A DNA stretch of 43,883 nt, taken from an uncultured Sphingomonadaceae bacterium (GTDB lineage Bacteria; Pseudomonadota; Alphaproteobacteria; Sphingomonadales; Sphingomonadaceae). The position numbers and the translations under genes are program-made. The stretch's first letter is position 1, and every line of letters begins with the position of its first letter. The notes under the pieces are model-generated. The model was not told where the DNA came from. It did no database searches and was given only the letters and a program-made list of their open reading frames with translations. The stretch lies in NCBI GenBank assembly GCA_938003725.1, contig CALKXX010000017.1, forward strand, positions 1 to 43,883. The letters run 5' to 3'. Of this stretch, positions 20,440-32,102 are shown piece after piece.

Positions 20440-22485
20440 TCATTTGGTCAGTTTGTTCACTTCGGTGCCGGTTTTGCTCACCCATGCAAAACTGTCGCCG
20501 CCATTTTTGCGAAATTCCGCATCAAATTTCTTTGCACCTGACAGATCATCAAATGGTCCGATAACCATGCGGCGCGTTTGCCCCCAAGGAGACGTCCACC
20601 CCGCTAAGTCGCCAAATAATTTCGAGTGCTTCTTTTTCATCTGACGAAAATCATATTTCAGGGCACTCATATTTGACCCGGTCGCAATTTGTACCCAATA
20701 GCGTTTTGGATGATCAGGCTCAGCCTTTTTTGGTTCTGGTTCCGGTTCTTTCTTTTTCTCTATTACCTTAGGTTGCGGCTTTGCCGGCGTAATGGATTTT
20801 AGATCCACCGGAACCACGGCCGGTTTTTTCTCTTCGTCCGGAATATTGATCGAGCCAATAATTTCTGACAAAGGCCGGCGAACCGGTTCGGCCTGTGCGA
20901 TCTGAGCGGCGGGCGGAGCAGGAACGGTTTTTCCCAAATCGAAGGACGCCAGATTTACCGGAGCATTTGCGGCTTGATTTGGTTTCTCTGATGTGGAATC
21001 CAGATCGCCGCGTAACCCCTCAGACCTGGATTCAGTAACCGCCGCAACAGCCGGCGCATTCCCAATCGCCACTTGGCGGCGAACGGTTTGAGAAACCAGC
21101 GGCTCGGATGCCCCAGGACCATCTGCGGTTTTGCTGATTACCGTCACTGGTTTGGAAGCAGCAGCAACAGTTTCGGCCGATTTCGTTTCATTGCGCACGC
21201 CCAATGGCGTTTCAAATCCCGGTGTGAGGGCGGTGTCCCGTTGGATTGCGCCAGCCGAGGCGGATGGAGTTTTTTCGGCTTTAGCCAAAACGACTTTTTC
21301 CGGTGCACGCTTTGCCGGTTTTTTTGCCGGCAGAGGCGCAGCTTGTGCAGTATCTAAAATCCCATTTTCTTCCTTAGCGCCCGAATTGACTTTAGACGCA
21401 GTTGATACGGCAGGTGCAGCTGATTGATCCGGGCGAGCCACGACCGGTTTTACGACCGGACGCGCAGAGGTAGGCGCCGGCAATCTGTTTATACCAAGAG
21501 GCATCCGGCCGTTATTTCGTACCCTTGCCAATTGGCGATTGGAACGACGCGCAGCGCGGTCCGCACCGGGACGGCGGCGTGGTGAAGTATCGGGCATGGC
21601 CAATACTCGGGGTTTCTTGACGTCTTCGCCAAGTGGTTCTCCAAGAGGGATTAGGCCGGCGTCTGCACCACTTCCACCCCGAACTGAATTTTGGGCTGCA
21701 TAGCGTACAGAGGCGACGTCAACGCCGATATTTTCGCTAGCGGGGAAATGACCAAGATGAACCGCAGCAGCTTTCTGTGCAGCCGTCAATTTTGGCATTC
21801 GGTCAAAAAATGGCTTGATGGCCTTTGCCATGTTGCTTCGCATCGTCTGACGCGCAATGTCATTCGCGTCCTTTTTCTTGCCGTTCATCGCGAGGATGAA
21901 AGCCCGATTGCGCCACGCATCCCGATCACTTTTTTGCAACAATGGACCAAGCCGCACATCCGCCGCTTCAAGGTCACCGCTAATCCCCAGTGAAATTGCA
22001 TAACGGCTCAGAACGGCATCGCTCTGATCATATTTCAGCGCGAACTCATAATCTTTCTGCGCGTCCCGGTTTCGCCCAATTAAGTCATAAGCCAGCCCGC
22101 GATCCGCCGCGACTTCACGAAGGGAAATTCCATTTTCAATTGCTTGATCGAAATACCGGATCGCGCCGAAGGGATTTTCCTCTGCCAGCAGTGCACGGCC
22201 CAGCCCGGCCTTCACTCGTCCGCTACGGGGATATATCTGATCCGCCTTTGCCAGAAAGCCAATCGCAGCCCTAGTATCGCCCAAGGCCAAAGCCGCTAGG
22301 CCTGCATCGGCCAGCGCAGAGCTATCGTTCGAATTACGCGCAATTCGGCGCAATGCGTTTTGCAGATTTGCGGAATCCTTTAGACTGTTCTGGCTCTGCG
22401 CACTGGCTGGTGCCGTCGCCGCAACACTACCGACAAGACCGAAGGACAGCGCCGTCCAAAGCAGATGTTTTGAAAACTGTTTCAC
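20440..22485 (-). CDS. exported TPR and SPOR domain protein
   Basis: Signal peptide [33 protein letters not shown]-like N-terminal half; Pro/Ala/Lys-rich centre; C-terminal SPOR domain [25 protein letters not shown]...[24 protein letters not shown]. Confidence 0.85.
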   Translation of the reverse strand: MKQFSKHLLWTALSFGLVGSVAATAPASAQSQNSLKDSANLQNALRRIARNSNDSSALADAGLAALALGDTRAAIGFLAKADQIYPRSGRVKAGLGRALLAEENPFGAIRYFDQAIENGISLREVAADRGLAYDLIGRNRDAQKDYEFALKYDQSDAVLSRYAISLGISGDLEAADVRLGPLLQKSDRDAWRNRAFILAMNGKKKDANDIARQTMRSNMAKAIKPFFDRMPKLTAAQKAAAVHLGHFPASENIGVDVASVRYAAQNSVRGGSGADAGLIPLGEPLGEDVKKPRVLAMPDTSPRRRPGADRAARRSNRQLARVRNNGRMPLGINRLPAPTSARPVVKPVVARPDQSAAPAVSTASKVNSGAKEENGILDTAQAAPLPAKKPAKRAPEKVVLAKAEKTPSASAGAIQRDTALTPGFETPLGVRNETKSAETVAAASKPVTVISKTADGPGASEPLVSQTVRRQVAIGNAPAVAAVTESRSEGLRGDLDSTSEKPNQAANAPVNLASFDLGKTVPAPPAAQIAQAEPVRRPLSEIIGSINIPDEEKKPAVVPVDLKSITPAKPQPKVIEKKKEPEPEPKKAEPDHPKRYWVQIATGSNMSALKYDFRQMKKKHSKLFGDLAGWTSPWGQTRRMVIGPFDDLSGAKKFDAEFRKNGGDSFAWVSKTGTEVNKLTK

Positions 22486-22622
22486 AGTCGAGATAAAAGG
22501 TGCAAGCTTGCCATAATCAAGTCCAATTCATCTCCCGCAAGCCCAGCCGTGGCGCGCCAAAGACCAACGCCAGAAATCGGCACGATATCACATTTCTATC
22601 ACGGCCCGACAGAGCCGAATAT

Positions 22623-24146
22623 TTACTGGTTATTCTGCCGATTCAAAAAGCGAGGAATATCCAGTGGATCGCGTGATTTTTCTTCCTCTTCACCCTCTTC
22701 TTCTGACTTGGAACCACCCCGGGTCAGATTAGACATCCGTTCGAATAACGTTCCTCCCCCGCTGGCGACGCGCGGCGCTGGCTCAGCGATATCCTGATCG
22801 TCAGAATAAGTCGTAGCGGCTTCCGCTTCCGGCTCGATACTTTCATCACCAAGGACAAGCTCATCATCTTCCGGCTCATCATCTGACATTCCAGGAGTGA
22901 GGGACGCAAAAGATGGAGCGGGCGCGACATCTTCTTCCGGATCATCATCGTCGTAAGTGGCTGCAGGTGCAGGCGTGGCCATCGGAGATTTTTCTTCGGC
23001 GGCCTCTTGTGCAACTTCTGTAACCTCGTCGATAGAATCTTCTACCACTTCTGGTTCAACAGACGTTTCCTCAGTCGGAGCCTCTATCGTCGAAGCAAAA
23101 GAGCTTGGCTCTGGCCCAGCCGCCGGCGTCGGGTTGCCCATCGCAAAAGACGCTGTTGGCGCAGGAGCGGCAACAGAACCATCGCTGTCGATACCGGTTG
23201 CGACAACCGAAACACGGATGCGTCCGTCAAGATTCTCGTTAAATGCGCTACCCCAGATGATATTGGCATCGGGGTCAACCAGTTCGCGAATATGGTTGGC
23301 AGCTTCGTCGACTTCCATCAGGCGCATATCTTCGCCGCCAGTAATCGAAACAATAACGCCTTTCGCTCCTTGCATCGAGACACCATCGAGCAACGGATTG
23401 GCAATAGCTTTTTCTGCAGCTTCGAGCGCGCGGCCGTCGCCGTCAGCTTCGCCAGTGCCCATCATCGCCTTGCCCATTTCGTGCATAACACTGCGCACAT
23501 CGGCAAAGTCAAGATTGATCAAGCCGGGCATGACCATCAGGTCAGTGATACCGCGTACACCCTGCTGCAGGACTTCGTCGGCAAGCAAAAATGCTTCCTT
23601 AAAAGTTGTGTTCGGGTTGGCGACCAAAAACAGATTCTGATTTGGAATGACAATCAGCGTATCGACGTTTTTTTGCAATTCGTCGATACCGGCATCTGCG
23701 GACTTCATCCGGCGGGTGCCTTCGAATGTAAATGGCTTAGTGACGACGCCAACAGTCAAAATACCGCGATCACGCGCCGCTTTGGCAATAACGGGAGCAG
23801 CACCGGTACCGGTGCCTCCACCCATCCCAGCTGCGATGAAACACATATGCGCGCCTTCCAGCGCCTGCTCTACCATTTCCAGAGTTTCTTCGGCAGCAGC
23901 ACGGCCCACTTCCGGGCGAGAACCGGCGCCAAGGCCTTGTGTAATATCTGGGCCAAGCTGAATACGCTGTTCAGCAGGAGAGCTATTGAGTGATTGTGCA
24001 TCAGTGTTGGTAACGATGAAATCAACGCCCTCAACTTTAGCTGCGATCATGTTGGCAATAGCGTTGCCACCGGCCCCACCAACTCCGATTACCGCAATCC
24101 GCGGTTTCAATTCTTCTACTTCGGGCGGGCCAATATTGATGCTCAT
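22623..24146 (-). CDS. ftsZ: cell division GTPase FtsZ
   Basis: [63 protein letters not shown]-terminal peptide [15 protein letters not shown]. Confidence 0.98.
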   Translation of the reverse strand: MSINIGPPEVEELKPRIAVIGVGGAGGNAIANMIAAKVEGVDFIVTNTDAQSLNSSPAEQRIQLGPDITQGLGAGSRPEVGRAAAEETLEMVEQALEGAHMCFIAAGMGGGTGTGAAPVIAKAARDRGILTVGVVTKPFTFEGTRRMKSADAGIDELQKNVDTLIVIPNQNLFLVANPNTTFKEAFLLADEVLQQGVRGITDLMVMPGLINLDFADVRSVMHEMGKAMMGTGEADGDGRALEAAEKAIANPLLDGVSMQGAKGVIVSITGGEDMRLMEVDEAANHIRELVDPDANIIWGSAFNENLDGRIRVSVVATGIDSDGSVAAPAPTASFAMGNPTPAAGPEPSSFASTIEAPTEETSVEPEVVEDSIDEVTEVAQEAAEEKSPMATPAPAATYDDDDPEEDVAPAPSFASLTPGMSDDEPEDDELVLGDESIEPEAEAATTYSDDQDIAEPAPRVASGGGTLFERMSNLTRGGSKSEEEGEEEEKSRDPLDIPRFLNRQNNQ

Positions 24147-24251
24147 TTAACTGTCTCCCCAGACATATATTAGGCGATTTTAAATTCGTTAACGCTTTGC
24201 ACAAATTTTAACCGGGAATCACCCTAAAAGTTAATTTTTTGTCGGAAAATC

Positions 24252-25511
24252 TTAAAAATTACCGCGTATCGCTGACATAAGGCGGCCAATCACCGCTGAA
24301 CCACCGTATTTATGAACATTTTGACGCGGGTTGGACAAGGATCTGAGGTCGACCGGCTCCTGAGAAGCATAAAGAGCAAGGCCCGCCAGTCCGGCAAATG
24401 CCGGGCCGCTATGCGCTTCGGGCAAGGCAGTTAGCCCTACCGGGCGACCAACTCTTACGGTCCGGCCCAATGCGGATTGCGCATAGTCGGCAATTCCTTT
24501 TAGCTCAGCACCGCCGCCGGTTAAGACAACTTGGCGTCCGACCGGGCCGGTAAAGCCAAGGTCTTTCAACGAAACACCAATTTCCCCGATCAAATGGTCC
24601 AGCCGCTGACGAATGATGGCGATAAGCTGCGCTCTGGTGATCCGGCCATCTTCGTCCGTTTCTTCTCCCGTGGCTTCCTGCTCCAGATCGATAACATCAT
24701 GATTGTCTCGCGGACTTGTTGTGGCGGAACCAAAGAAGCATTTGATCCGTTCCGCTTGGGCCCGGCGCAAACCGAATGAAGATGCGATATCGTCGGTTAT
24801 ATCGGCCGCACCGTAGGGAAGCGTTTGTAATCCAACCAACATCCCGCCGGCAAATAACGATACGTTGGTCACCTCTGCGCCAAGCTCCACCAGCGCGACA
24901 CCCAATTCGCGCTCTTCCTTGGAAAGACACGCTGCGCCCGTGGCTATCGGAGAGGCAACAATCGATTTCACGTTCAAATGCGCGCCTCGTACGCTCATAT
25001 CGATATTTCGTACCGGCGAACCGTCAGCCAGGATCACATGTATATCTACACCAAGACGGTCGGCATGCAGGCCCTTTGGTTTTTTTACGCCATTCAGGCC
25101 GTCCAGCGTATACAGCGCCGGCTGTGCATGAAGGACCATCTTGCCCTGCGGATCAATACTGTTGCGCCCCGCATCAAGAAGCTGATCAATATCCTCTTGT
25201 TCAATCCGGTGGCCGCCCAGTTCCGTCTCAACCGACGTCAGCATGCTGGTTAATCCGCCAGCCGAAAAGCTGACCCAGACATCGTCAATATTCGTTCCGG
25301 CAATCCGTTCCGCCTGTTCCACCGCATCACGCACATCTAGTTCGGTCGTTTCGGTGTCCGCAATGTAACCGCGTTTGACGCCCTTGCTCTCTCGCTGTCC
25401 GGTTCCCAGCACCGTCAGTTCGCCATTGTCCATTCGGCCCGCGATCATCGCGGTGATTTTGGATGAGCCAATATCTAGTGCCGTGAAAATCTTCTCTACT
25501 CGCGCTGCCAT
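24252..25511 (-). CDS. ftsA: cell division protein FtsA
   Basis: FTALDIGSSKITAMIAGRMDNGELTVLGTGQRESKGVKRGYIADTE, VVLTGGGAELKGI; adjacent to ftsZ; C-terminal amphipathic VIGRLMSAIRGNF. Confidence 0.97.
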   Translation of the reverse strand: MAARVEKIFTALDIGSSKITAMIAGRMDNGELTVLGTGQRESKGVKRGYIADTETTELDVRDAVEQAERIAGTNIDDVWVSFSAGGLTSMLTSVETELGGHRIEQEDIDQLLDAGRNSIDPQGKMVLHAQPALYTLDGLNGVKKPKGLHADRLGVDIHVILADGSPVRNIDMSVRGAHLNVKSIVASPIATGAACLSKEERELGVALVELGAEVTNVSLFAGGMLVGLQTLPYGAADITDDIASSFGLRRAQAERIKCFFGSATTSPRDNHDVIDLEQEATGEETDEDGRITRAQLIAIIRQRLDHLIGEIGVSLKDLGFTGPVGRQVVLTGGGAELKGIADYAQSALGRTVRVGRPVGLTALPEAHSGPAFAGLAGLALYASQEPVDLRSLSNPRQNVHKYGGSAVIGRLMSAIRGNF

Positions 25512-25552
25512 TATGCTGTCTCTTTCATTTCTATCATTTCTCCGCTTCCGCT

Positions 25553-26431
25553 TTAGCTTTCCGGCGTCTCAGCGACTTGTTTTTTCGGCATCCTTAAATA
25601 AGCCCGCTCTGCATCCCGTAGATCAAAATGTACCACGCCGCGGCCCAGCAACCGGTTGACCCCATCCATACGTGCAAAGTTCAACAAAGCCGCCGCTGCA
25701 GTATCTTCACCCTCGGGCAGCGCGAGCGTTTCGCCGCTATCAAATTCCAAATTCCATCGCCGATTGCCAATCCATGTTGCGCCCGTCACCATGGGTTTAA
25801 GCGCAGGGGCAACATCCAACAATTTCGTGAGTTCTGGAACACGTTGATTAGCTTTCTTGCCCACCAGCACCGGAAGATCGGGAATTTCTTCTTTGCTGAT
25901 ATCTTCAAGTGGAAAACCGGTCTTGTCGATTAGTGACAACTTACCGCCACGTTGCCAGACCGCCATTGGCTCACGCTCGGTTATTTCCACGACCAGCGTA
26001 TCCGGCAGCCGGCGCGAAATCCGCGCTTCTTTAATCCAGCCATTGGCAATCAAGTCGTCTCGCACTTGATCGATATCCACTAGCACCATCGAGCGGTCTT
26101 TTTGGGCAAGGGTGATCTCATAGACTTTCAATTCATCAATTCGATTGACGCCTGACACTTCGACACGCTTCACTTCAAACCCGGCATTGCCAACCGCAGA
26201 CGCAACCTCTGTCTTAACCCGCGCGTTGATGCCGCTATAGTGCGCCACGCTGAACGCCCCCAGCACGAACACACCAACCAAACCCCAGGTTAGTCCTTTT
26301 TGTACCTGCGCTTCCGTAATCGGCATGGCGCGCAGCATTTTGTCGAAAATTGACACGGTTTTAACCTTGCGTTTCGCGGCTTTGCGCGGCTTGCTCTTGG
26401 TCTTGCGGTTGGTCCGTTTTGCTGTTGTCAT
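25553..26431 (-). CDS. ftsQ: cell division protein FtsQ (POTRA)
   Basis: Single TM then FEVKRVEVSGVNRIDELKVYEI...ARISRRLPDTLVVEITEREPMAVWQ; position between ddl and ftsA. Confidence 0.95.
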   Translation of the reverse strand: MTTAKRTNRKTKSKPRKAAKRKVKTVSIFDKMLRAMPITEAQVQKGLTWGLVGVFVLGAFSVAHYSGINARVKTEVASAVGNAGFEVKRVEVSGVNRIDELKVYEITLAQKDRSMVLVDIDQVRDDLIANGWIKEARISRRLPDTLVVEITEREPMAVWQRGGKLSLIDKTGFPLEDISKEEIPDLPVLVGKKANQRVPELTKLLDVAPALKPMVTGATWIGNRRWNLEFDSGETLALPEGEDTAAAALLNFARMDGVNRLLGRGVVHFDLRDAERAYLRMPKKQVAETPES

Positions 26432-27360
26432 AAGGCCTCTCTCACAATCATTTCGACCAGTTGCTCATAGCTAATACCCATATATTTCGCTTGTTCGGGG
26501 ACAAGGCTAAGCGGGGTCATGCCGGGCTGTGTATTTGTTTCGAGCACGAACAAACCATCCGTGCCCAGTTCATCGTCCCAGCGATAGTCAGTGCGCGACG
26601 CCCCTTTACAGCCCAAAATCTCGTGCGCGTTTAACGCATATTCCAGACAGAGCTTTTCAATCTCAGGCGGAATTTTCGCTGGGCAAACATGATCGGTCAG
26701 TCCCTCTGTATATTTGGAATCGAAATCATAGAAACCGGATTTGGGTTTCAACTCCGTGACACACATTGCCTTACCGCCAATGACCGCAGTGGTCAGTTCG
26801 CGTCCCTTGATAAACGGTTCGGCGAGCAATTCGTCAAATTCCTGCCATGGGCCGGTTACGTCCAAACCAATGGGATTGCCGTAATTGCTGTCATCGGTCA
26901 CGATCGCAACGCCCACAGAGGACCCTTCGTTGACCGGCTTCAGTACATAAGGGCGTGGCATCGGGTCGGCTTTGTGGACATCCGCGCTCTTCACCATTTT
27001 TCCTGCGGGCATCGGTATACCTGCGGGGACAAGCTGTTGCTTGGTCAATTCCTTGTCGATGGCGATAACCGACGTTGCCAACCCGCTATGCGTATAGGGA
27101 ATTTGCATCAGATCTAACATGCCCTGCACGCTGCCATCCTCGCCGGGGCAGCCATGCAGCGCGTTGAACACCACATCGGGTTTCAGGCCATCAAGCACCA
27201 GGGCGATATTACGGTCCATATCAACCCGTGACACTTTATGTCCATTTTTCTCTAACGCAGCGGCGATATCCTTGCCGCTCATCAAGGATACTTCTCGCTC
27301 TTTCGACCAACCGCCCATCAGGACTGCGATGTGGAGATGCTTTTGATCTTTGAGACTCAT
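26428..27360 (-). CDS. ddl: D-alanine--D-alanine ligase
   Basis: VLMGGWSKEREVSLMSGKDIAAAL, NALHGCPGEDGSVQGMLDLMQIPYTHSGLATSVIAIDKELTK, VLETNTQPGMTPLSLVPEQAK. ATG 27360 overlaps the murB stop. Confidence 0.97.
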   Translation of the reverse strand: MSLKDQKHLHIAVLMGGWSKEREVSLMSGKDIAAALEKNGHKVSRVDMDRNIALVLDGLKPDVVFNALHGCPGEDGSVQGMLDLMQIPYTHSGLATSVIAIDKELTKQQLVPAGIPMPAGKMVKSADVHKADPMPRPYVLKPVNEGSSVGVAIVTDDSNYGNPIGLDVTGPWQEFDELLAEPFIKGRELTTAVIGGKAMCVTELKPKSGFYDFDSKYTEGLTDHVCPAKIPPEIEKLCLEYALNAHEILGCKGASRTDYRWDDELGTDGLFVLETNTQPGMTPLSLVPEQAKYMGISYEQLVEMIVREAL

Positions 27361-28274
27361 AACACCTCCCCTACCCGCTGAATTTCCCACTGTAGGTCGA
27401 CGCCGCTATGCGCCTTTACCCGCTTGCGCACTTCTTCGCCCAATGCTTCGATATCGACAGAAGTTGCGCCGCCGAGATTGATGAGAAAATTACAATGTTT
27501 TTCGGACACCTGTGCCTGTCCGATTTGCAGGCCGCGACATCCGGCTTCATCGACGAGTTGCCATGCCTTTTTGTCGTCAGGGTTTTTGAAAGTAGAACCG
27601 CCGGTTTTCGTGCGCAAAGGCTGGGAAGCTTCCCGTTCATCGGCTATGCGCTGCATCTCCGCGCCAATAGTTTCCGGATCACCGCTTTTGCCCCGCAATT
27701 TGGCAGCCACAACGATGGAGCCCGCCGGAAGCTTCGAATGGCGATATGTATATCCCATATCGGCGAGCGGGATCGTGACCAATGTTCCATCGCGCAAGAC
27801 GACATCGGCACTTTCCAATATGTCTTTCATTTCCCGGCCATAGGCCCCGGCATTCATCCGCACCGCGCCGCCGATCGTCCCGGGGATGCCTCGCAGAAAT
27901 TCCATTCCCGCTATACCGTGATCTCGCGCCATGCTGGCGGCAGAAATTCCCGGAGCGCCGGCACCGCAGATCAAAATATCATCAATCCCAAACGTACCTT
28001 TGGACACTGTTTCAACAGCCGCAAATGCCTTGCCCAATCTGACCACCACGCCCTGGATGCCCCCATCGCGTATGATCAGATTGGACCCTAGCCCCAATGG
28101 CCAGATCGGAATCTCCGCAGGTAACTCACGGAGAAATTGTTGCAAATCGTCAATATCTTTCGGCTCAAACAGCCACTGTGCCAAACCGCCACTTTTGAAC
28201 CAGACAAGCTTCGCCAGATTCGCGTTTTCAGTCAGCTTTCCGCGCACCGACGGAAGGGTGTCGACGACACTCAT
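27357..28274 (-). CDS. murB: UDP-N-acetylenolpyruvoylglucosamine reductase
   Basis: [71 protein letters not shown]. Confidence 0.97.
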   Translation of the reverse strand: MSVVDTLPSVRGKLTENANLAKLVWFKSGGLAQWLFEPKDIDDLQQFLRELPAEIPIWPLGLGSNLIIRDGGIQGVVVRLGKAFAAVETVSKGTFGIDDILICGAGAPGISAASMARDHGIAGMEFLRGIPGTIGGAVRMNAGAYGREMKDILESADVVLRDGTLVTIPLADMGYTYRHSKLPAGSIVVAAKLRGKSGDPETIGAEMQRIADEREASQPLRTKTGGSTFKNPDDKKAWQLVDEAGCRGLQIGQAQVSEKHCNFLINLGGATSVDIEALGEEVRKRVKAHSGVDLQWEIQRVGEVL

Positions 28275-29677
28275 GTCCGCGCCTCCCGGACCGACTGTTC
28301 AAGCCCCGCGGCCCATTTTGTAATGTCCCCCGCGCCAAGGCAGACGATCATATCTTTTTGCTGTGAAATTTCTGCAAGTTTCGTGGTCAGGTCCGCGTGA
28401 TCGGTAACCGTTTCCGCAACACGATGCCCGCGTTTGCGCAGGCCTTCTGCCAATGCCTCGCTGTCAATGCCATCAATCGGCTCTTCGCCGGCGACATATA
28501 CGGGGGTGACATAGACGATATCTGCATCGTTAAAGGCTTGCTGGAATTCCTCCATATGATCACGGAGCCGGGTAAACCGGTGCGGTTGAACCACGGCAAT
28601 AACTCGGCCTTCCGCGCCTTCCCGTGCAGCCGATAGTACCGCCTTGATTTCAACTGGATGATGAGCATAGTCGTCAATAATCGCTATCCCGTCGACTTCG
28701 CCAACTTTGGTAAAGCGCCGCTTGACCCCGCCAAACTGATCGAAACCTTTGGCAATTTGATCGTCGGTCATTCCCATTTCCAGACCGACAGCTACCGCCG
28801 CGATGGCGTTTTGCACATTGTGGCGCCCCGGCATGGGAAGCTCGATACCCTCAATAGTTCTTGCCTCACCGTCCCGGTCCGTGACCACCACATCAAAACG
28901 GTTACCGCCGGGAATGGGTGTGACGTTGACACCCTTCACATCGGCATGCGCTGAAAATCCATAGGAAATCAGACGCCGGTCGCGAATCCGTGGAAGAATC
29001 GCCTGTACCTCGGGATGGTCGATGCACAGGATCGCCGCTCCGTAAAATGGTACGTTTTCGATAAATTCCAGGAAGCTGTCCTTAATTTTGTCAAAACTGC
29101 CATAGTGATCAAGATGTTCGGGATCGATATTGGTCACCACCGCAATGGTGCCATCCAGACGCAGAAAACTTCCGTCACTTTCATCCGCTTCAACAACCAT
29201 CCATTCGCTGTCACCCAGGCGTGCGTTCGAACCATAGTTATTGATGATGCCGCCGTTTATGACCGTCGGATCAATTCCGCCCGCATCCAGCATCGCAGCG
29301 ACCATGGATGTCGTGGTTGTTTTTCCGTGGGTCCCGGCAATTGCAATTGTGGATTTTAAGCGCATCAGCTCGGCCAGCATTTCGGCACGGCGCACAAGCG
29401 GAATACGATTGGCGAGCGCGGCCTCAACTTCGGGATTGCCGCGTTTTACTGCTGTTGATGTCACGACAACCGCTGCACCTTCGACATTCTCTCCGGTCTG
29501 CCCGATGATTACCTTAATGCCCTTTTCGCGCAGTCCGTCTACGATATAGCCTTCCGCAATATCGCTACCCTGCACACTATAACCCAGATTATGCATCACC
29601 TCTGCGATACCGGACATGCCGATGCCGCCAATGCCGGAAAAGTGGATGGTGCCAATATCTGTGCCCACACCCTTCAT
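28271..29677 (-). CDS. murC: UDP-N-acetylmuramate--L-alanine ligase
   Basis: [78 protein letters not shown]. Confidence 0.98.
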   Translation of the reverse strand: MKGVGTDIGTIHFSGIGGIGMSGIAEVMHNLGYSVQGSDIAEGYIVDGLREKGIKVIIGQTGENVEGAAVVVTSTAVKRGNPEVEAALANRIPLVRRAEMLAELMRLKSTIAIAGTHGKTTTTSMVAAMLDAGGIDPTVINGGIINNYGSNARLGDSEWMVVEADESDGSFLRLDGTIAVVTNIDPEHLDHYGSFDKIKDSFLEFIENVPFYGAAILCIDHPEVQAILPRIRDRRLISYGFSAHADVKGVNVTPIPGGNRFDVVVTDRDGEARTIEGIELPMPGRHNVQNAIAAVAVGLEMGMTDDQIAKGFDQFGGVKRRFTKVGEVDGIAIIDDYAHHPVEIKAVLSAAREGAEGRVIAVVQPHRFTRLRDHMEEFQQAFNDADIVYVTPVYVAGEEPIDGIDSEALAEGLRKRGHRVAETVTDHADLTTKLAEISQQKDMIVCLGAGDITKWAAGLEQSVREART

Positions 29678-30858
29678 GAAACGCTGTCTTTCGCAAGCGC
29701 TTCTCTCGGAGCTGTACCCAAGGCAGGCCGCTCTTTGTTCGCTTTGATGGTTTTGGACAGTGGAGACGTCCCGATACTCTCCACCAGATCGGCAAGATCA
29801 CGCACAGCATCCGGACGTCCGCATTTTTTGGCAAAGCGCGCTGCATTTTCCAACGCGCCCGGGCCCAAAGCCATTTTCTGCATCTGTTTGGCCAGTTCCT
29901 TTGCAGTAAAGCCGGCCTGCGCAATCGCACGCGCGCCGCCGGCCTCAACCATTTCTTTCACATTATAGGTCTGATGATCGTCCATCGCGCTGGGCAATGG
30001 AATCAATATGGCCGGACGGCCCGCAGTCGTCAGCTCCGCGATGGTTGATGCCCCTGCCCGCCCAATGACCAGATGCGCCCATCCCAATCGCTGTGGCAAA
30101 TCGGGGAGATAGGTTGCTAGCTCGGCCGGAATATCATGCTCTGCATATTTTGCGCGAACCCGTTCAATATCCTGCTCGCGGCATTGCTGCGTAATCTGCA
30201 AGCGTCGGCGCAAATGCATTGGCAACATTGCCATTGCATCGGGCACCACATCGGAGAGAATGGTCGCGCCCTGACTACCGCCGGTAACAAGAACCCGAAA
30301 AATACCCTCTTCCGTCAACGGTGGATAGGGTTCGTCGCGTAGCGCGATAACCTCTTCCCGCACCGGGTTTCCGACCAGATGGACTTTATCGGTATATTTG
30401 GATTTGATCCGCGACACATTGGGATAGGATGTCGCAATTGCATTCACATTGCGCGCCGCCAAACGATTGACCCGGCCCAGGACCGAATTCTGTTCGTGCA
30501 CAACTGTCGGAATATCGCGTTTGAACGCTGCTAGCAAAGCCGGGAATGCCGGATACCCACCAAAACCAACCACTGCTGAGGGTGCAAATGTCTCATAAAG
30601 TTGCATCGCCATCTTGCGGCCCTTCATAATCGCACGGGTACCGCCAATCCAGCTGCGTGGATCTTTCGTCACCCGTCCGGCAGGGAGGACGTGGACTTGG
30701 CCATCGTCAACCATACCCGGAATTTTCTCGCCGCGTTCGTCGGTGATAAGAGCAACCCGGTGGCCGCGTTGTACCAGTTCTTCACCCAGCGCATAGGCCG
30801 GGATCATGTGACCACCGGTGCCGCCGGCTGCCAAGACATAATGTTTGGAGAAACTCAT
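29674..30858 (-). CDS. murG: UDP-N-acetylglucosamine--undecaprenyl-PP-MurNAc-pentapeptide transferase
   Basis: [93 protein letters not shown] 30858 overlaps the ftsW stop. Confidence 0.97.
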   Translation of the reverse strand: MSFSKHYVLAAGGTGGHMIPAYALGEELVQRGHRVALITDERGEKIPGMVDDGQVHVLPAGRVTKDPRSWIGGTRAIMKGRKMAMQLYETFAPSAVVGFGGYPAFPALLAAFKRDIPTVVHEQNSVLGRVNRLAARNVNAIATSYPNVSRIKSKYTDKVHLVGNPVREEVIALRDEPYPPLTEEGIFRVLVTGGSQGATILSDVVPDAMAMLPMHLRRRLQITQQCREQDIERVRAKYAEHDIPAELATYLPDLPQRLGWAHLVIGRAGASTIAELTTAGRPAILIPLPSAMDDHQTYNVKEMVEAGGARAIAQAGFTAKELAKQMQKMALGPGALENAARFAKKCGRPDAVRDLADLVESIGTSPLSKTIKANKERPALGTAPREALAKDSVS

Positions 30859-32102
30859 TTTGCTACCGCTCCCTTCGCGGGCCATTTCGATACATAATCG
30901 GACCGATCAAGATAGGGATTTCGTCGGGTAAATGCCAATAACAGTCCAAGCCCAAGTGATAACGCAATCATCGACGATCCGCCATAGCTAACCAGCGGCA
31001 ACGTCATGCCTTTTGAAGGAAATAGCTGAAGGTTCACCGCCATGTTTATAAGCGCTTGTCCGCCAAATTGCGCCGTCAGCCCGGCAACTGCAAGAATGAT
31101 AAAATTATCCTCTTCATCGAGCAACCGGATGAACACCCGTACAATGATCGCAAGATACACCATCGCGATTGCGACGCAGGCGAGCAATCCGAACTCTTCC
31201 CCGATCACGGAAAATATATAGTCGGTATGCGCCTCGGGAAGCTTGAACTTCGCGGTACCCAGACCGGGGCCCGTCCCCAGCAACCCGCCGCCCGTAAGCG
31301 CCTTGTGCGCCAGCATTACCTGATCAAATTCATCGCCACCAAACAACCACGTGTTGATCCTCTGTGTCGCAACGGGGTAAAGGAAATAGGCACCGACAAT
31401 ACCGCCAATACCGCCAATACTGATCGCTGCGATCAATCGCGCCGACAGGCCGGAAATCAACATCAAGGTAAACCATATGCCGCAAAAGATGATCGTCTGC
31501 CCCAGATTGGGTTGCATCATCAGCAACAGCGCAATGATTCCAGTGATCGCAATGGATAGCGGGATCAGCGGCAGCGAAGGATCTTTAACACGCAGCGATA
31601 ACAGCCATGCGATGGATACGGCGTAAAATGGTTTCAAAAATTCGCCCGGCTGTATGGTTGCAAAACCATATCCGATCCAACGTTTCGCGCCATTGACCGT
31701 GTTACCCATGATGGGAACCAGAAACAGCAATGCAAAAGCCAATATAGCTGCAACCAAAGCGAAACGCCTTGCCTGTTCCTTGGGCGCCATGGAGACGAGG
31801 AGCATCAACGGGACGCCGACAATGACCCAACCAAGTTGCCGGTAGAAATAGTAAAGCGGGTCCAGCGTCACCGCATCCGTGCTGTGCTTTAAAGCGGTTA
31901 CCGGAGAGGCCGCAGCCACCGCGATCAAACCGATGGCCACCAGCGTCATGATTAGGCCGAGTAGCACCCGGTCCAGTTCCCAGAACCAGATCGCCAGAGG
32001 CGTCCGGTCACTGCGGCCCAGCCGCGATTCAAATTGAAAGCGCCTCTTTTTCAGACCAGATGCAATTTCCGGCAATGCGCCCGGTGACGTCGTTTCATTC
32101 AT
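30855..32102 (-). CDS. ftsW: SEDS peptidoglycan polymerase FtsW
   Basis: NGAKRWIGYGFATIQPGEFLKPFYAVSIAW, GPGLGTAKFKLPEAHTDYIFSVIGEEFG, INMAVNLQLFPSKGMTLPLVSYGGSSMIALSLGLGLLLAF. Confidence 0.97.
   Translation of the reverse strand: MNETTSPGALPEIASGLKKRRFQFESRLGRSDRTPLAIWFWELDRVLLGLIMTLVAIGLIAVAAASPVTALKHSTDAVTLDPLYYFYRQLGWVIVGVPLMLLVSMAPKEQARRFALVAAILAFALLFLVPIMGNTVNGAKRWIGYGFATIQPGEFLKPFYAVSIAWLLSLRVKDPSLPLIPLSIAITGIIALLLMMQPNLGQTIIFCGIWFTLMLISGLSARLIAAISIGGIGGIVGAYFLYPVATQRINTWLFGGDEFDQVMLAHKALTGGGLLGTGPGLGTAKFKLPEAHTDYIFSVIGEEFGLLACVAIAMVYLAIIVRVFIRLLDEEDNFIILAVAGLTAQFGGQALINMAVNLQLFPSKGMTLPLVSYGGSSMIALSLGLGLLLAFTRRNPYLDRSDYVSKWPAKGAVAK

Noticed and set aside
22549-22556. GGCGCGCC (AscI-like) palindrome downstream of ftsZ
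   Set aside because: An 8-bp GC palindrome is not unusual in this base composition and has no supporting context.
23007-23993. 328-aa plus-strand ORF opposite ftsZ
   Set aside because: Lies wholly antisense to a confident ftsZ; Cys/His/Arg-rich shadow translation with no recognisable domain.
24147-24251. Possible CtrA sites in the ftsA-ftsZ gap (several TTAA words, e.g. TTAACGAATTTAA)
   Set aside because: Spacing is 5 nt rather than the TTAA-N7-TTAA consensus; AT-rich intergenic DNA gives such words by chance. ChIP or footprinting would be needed.
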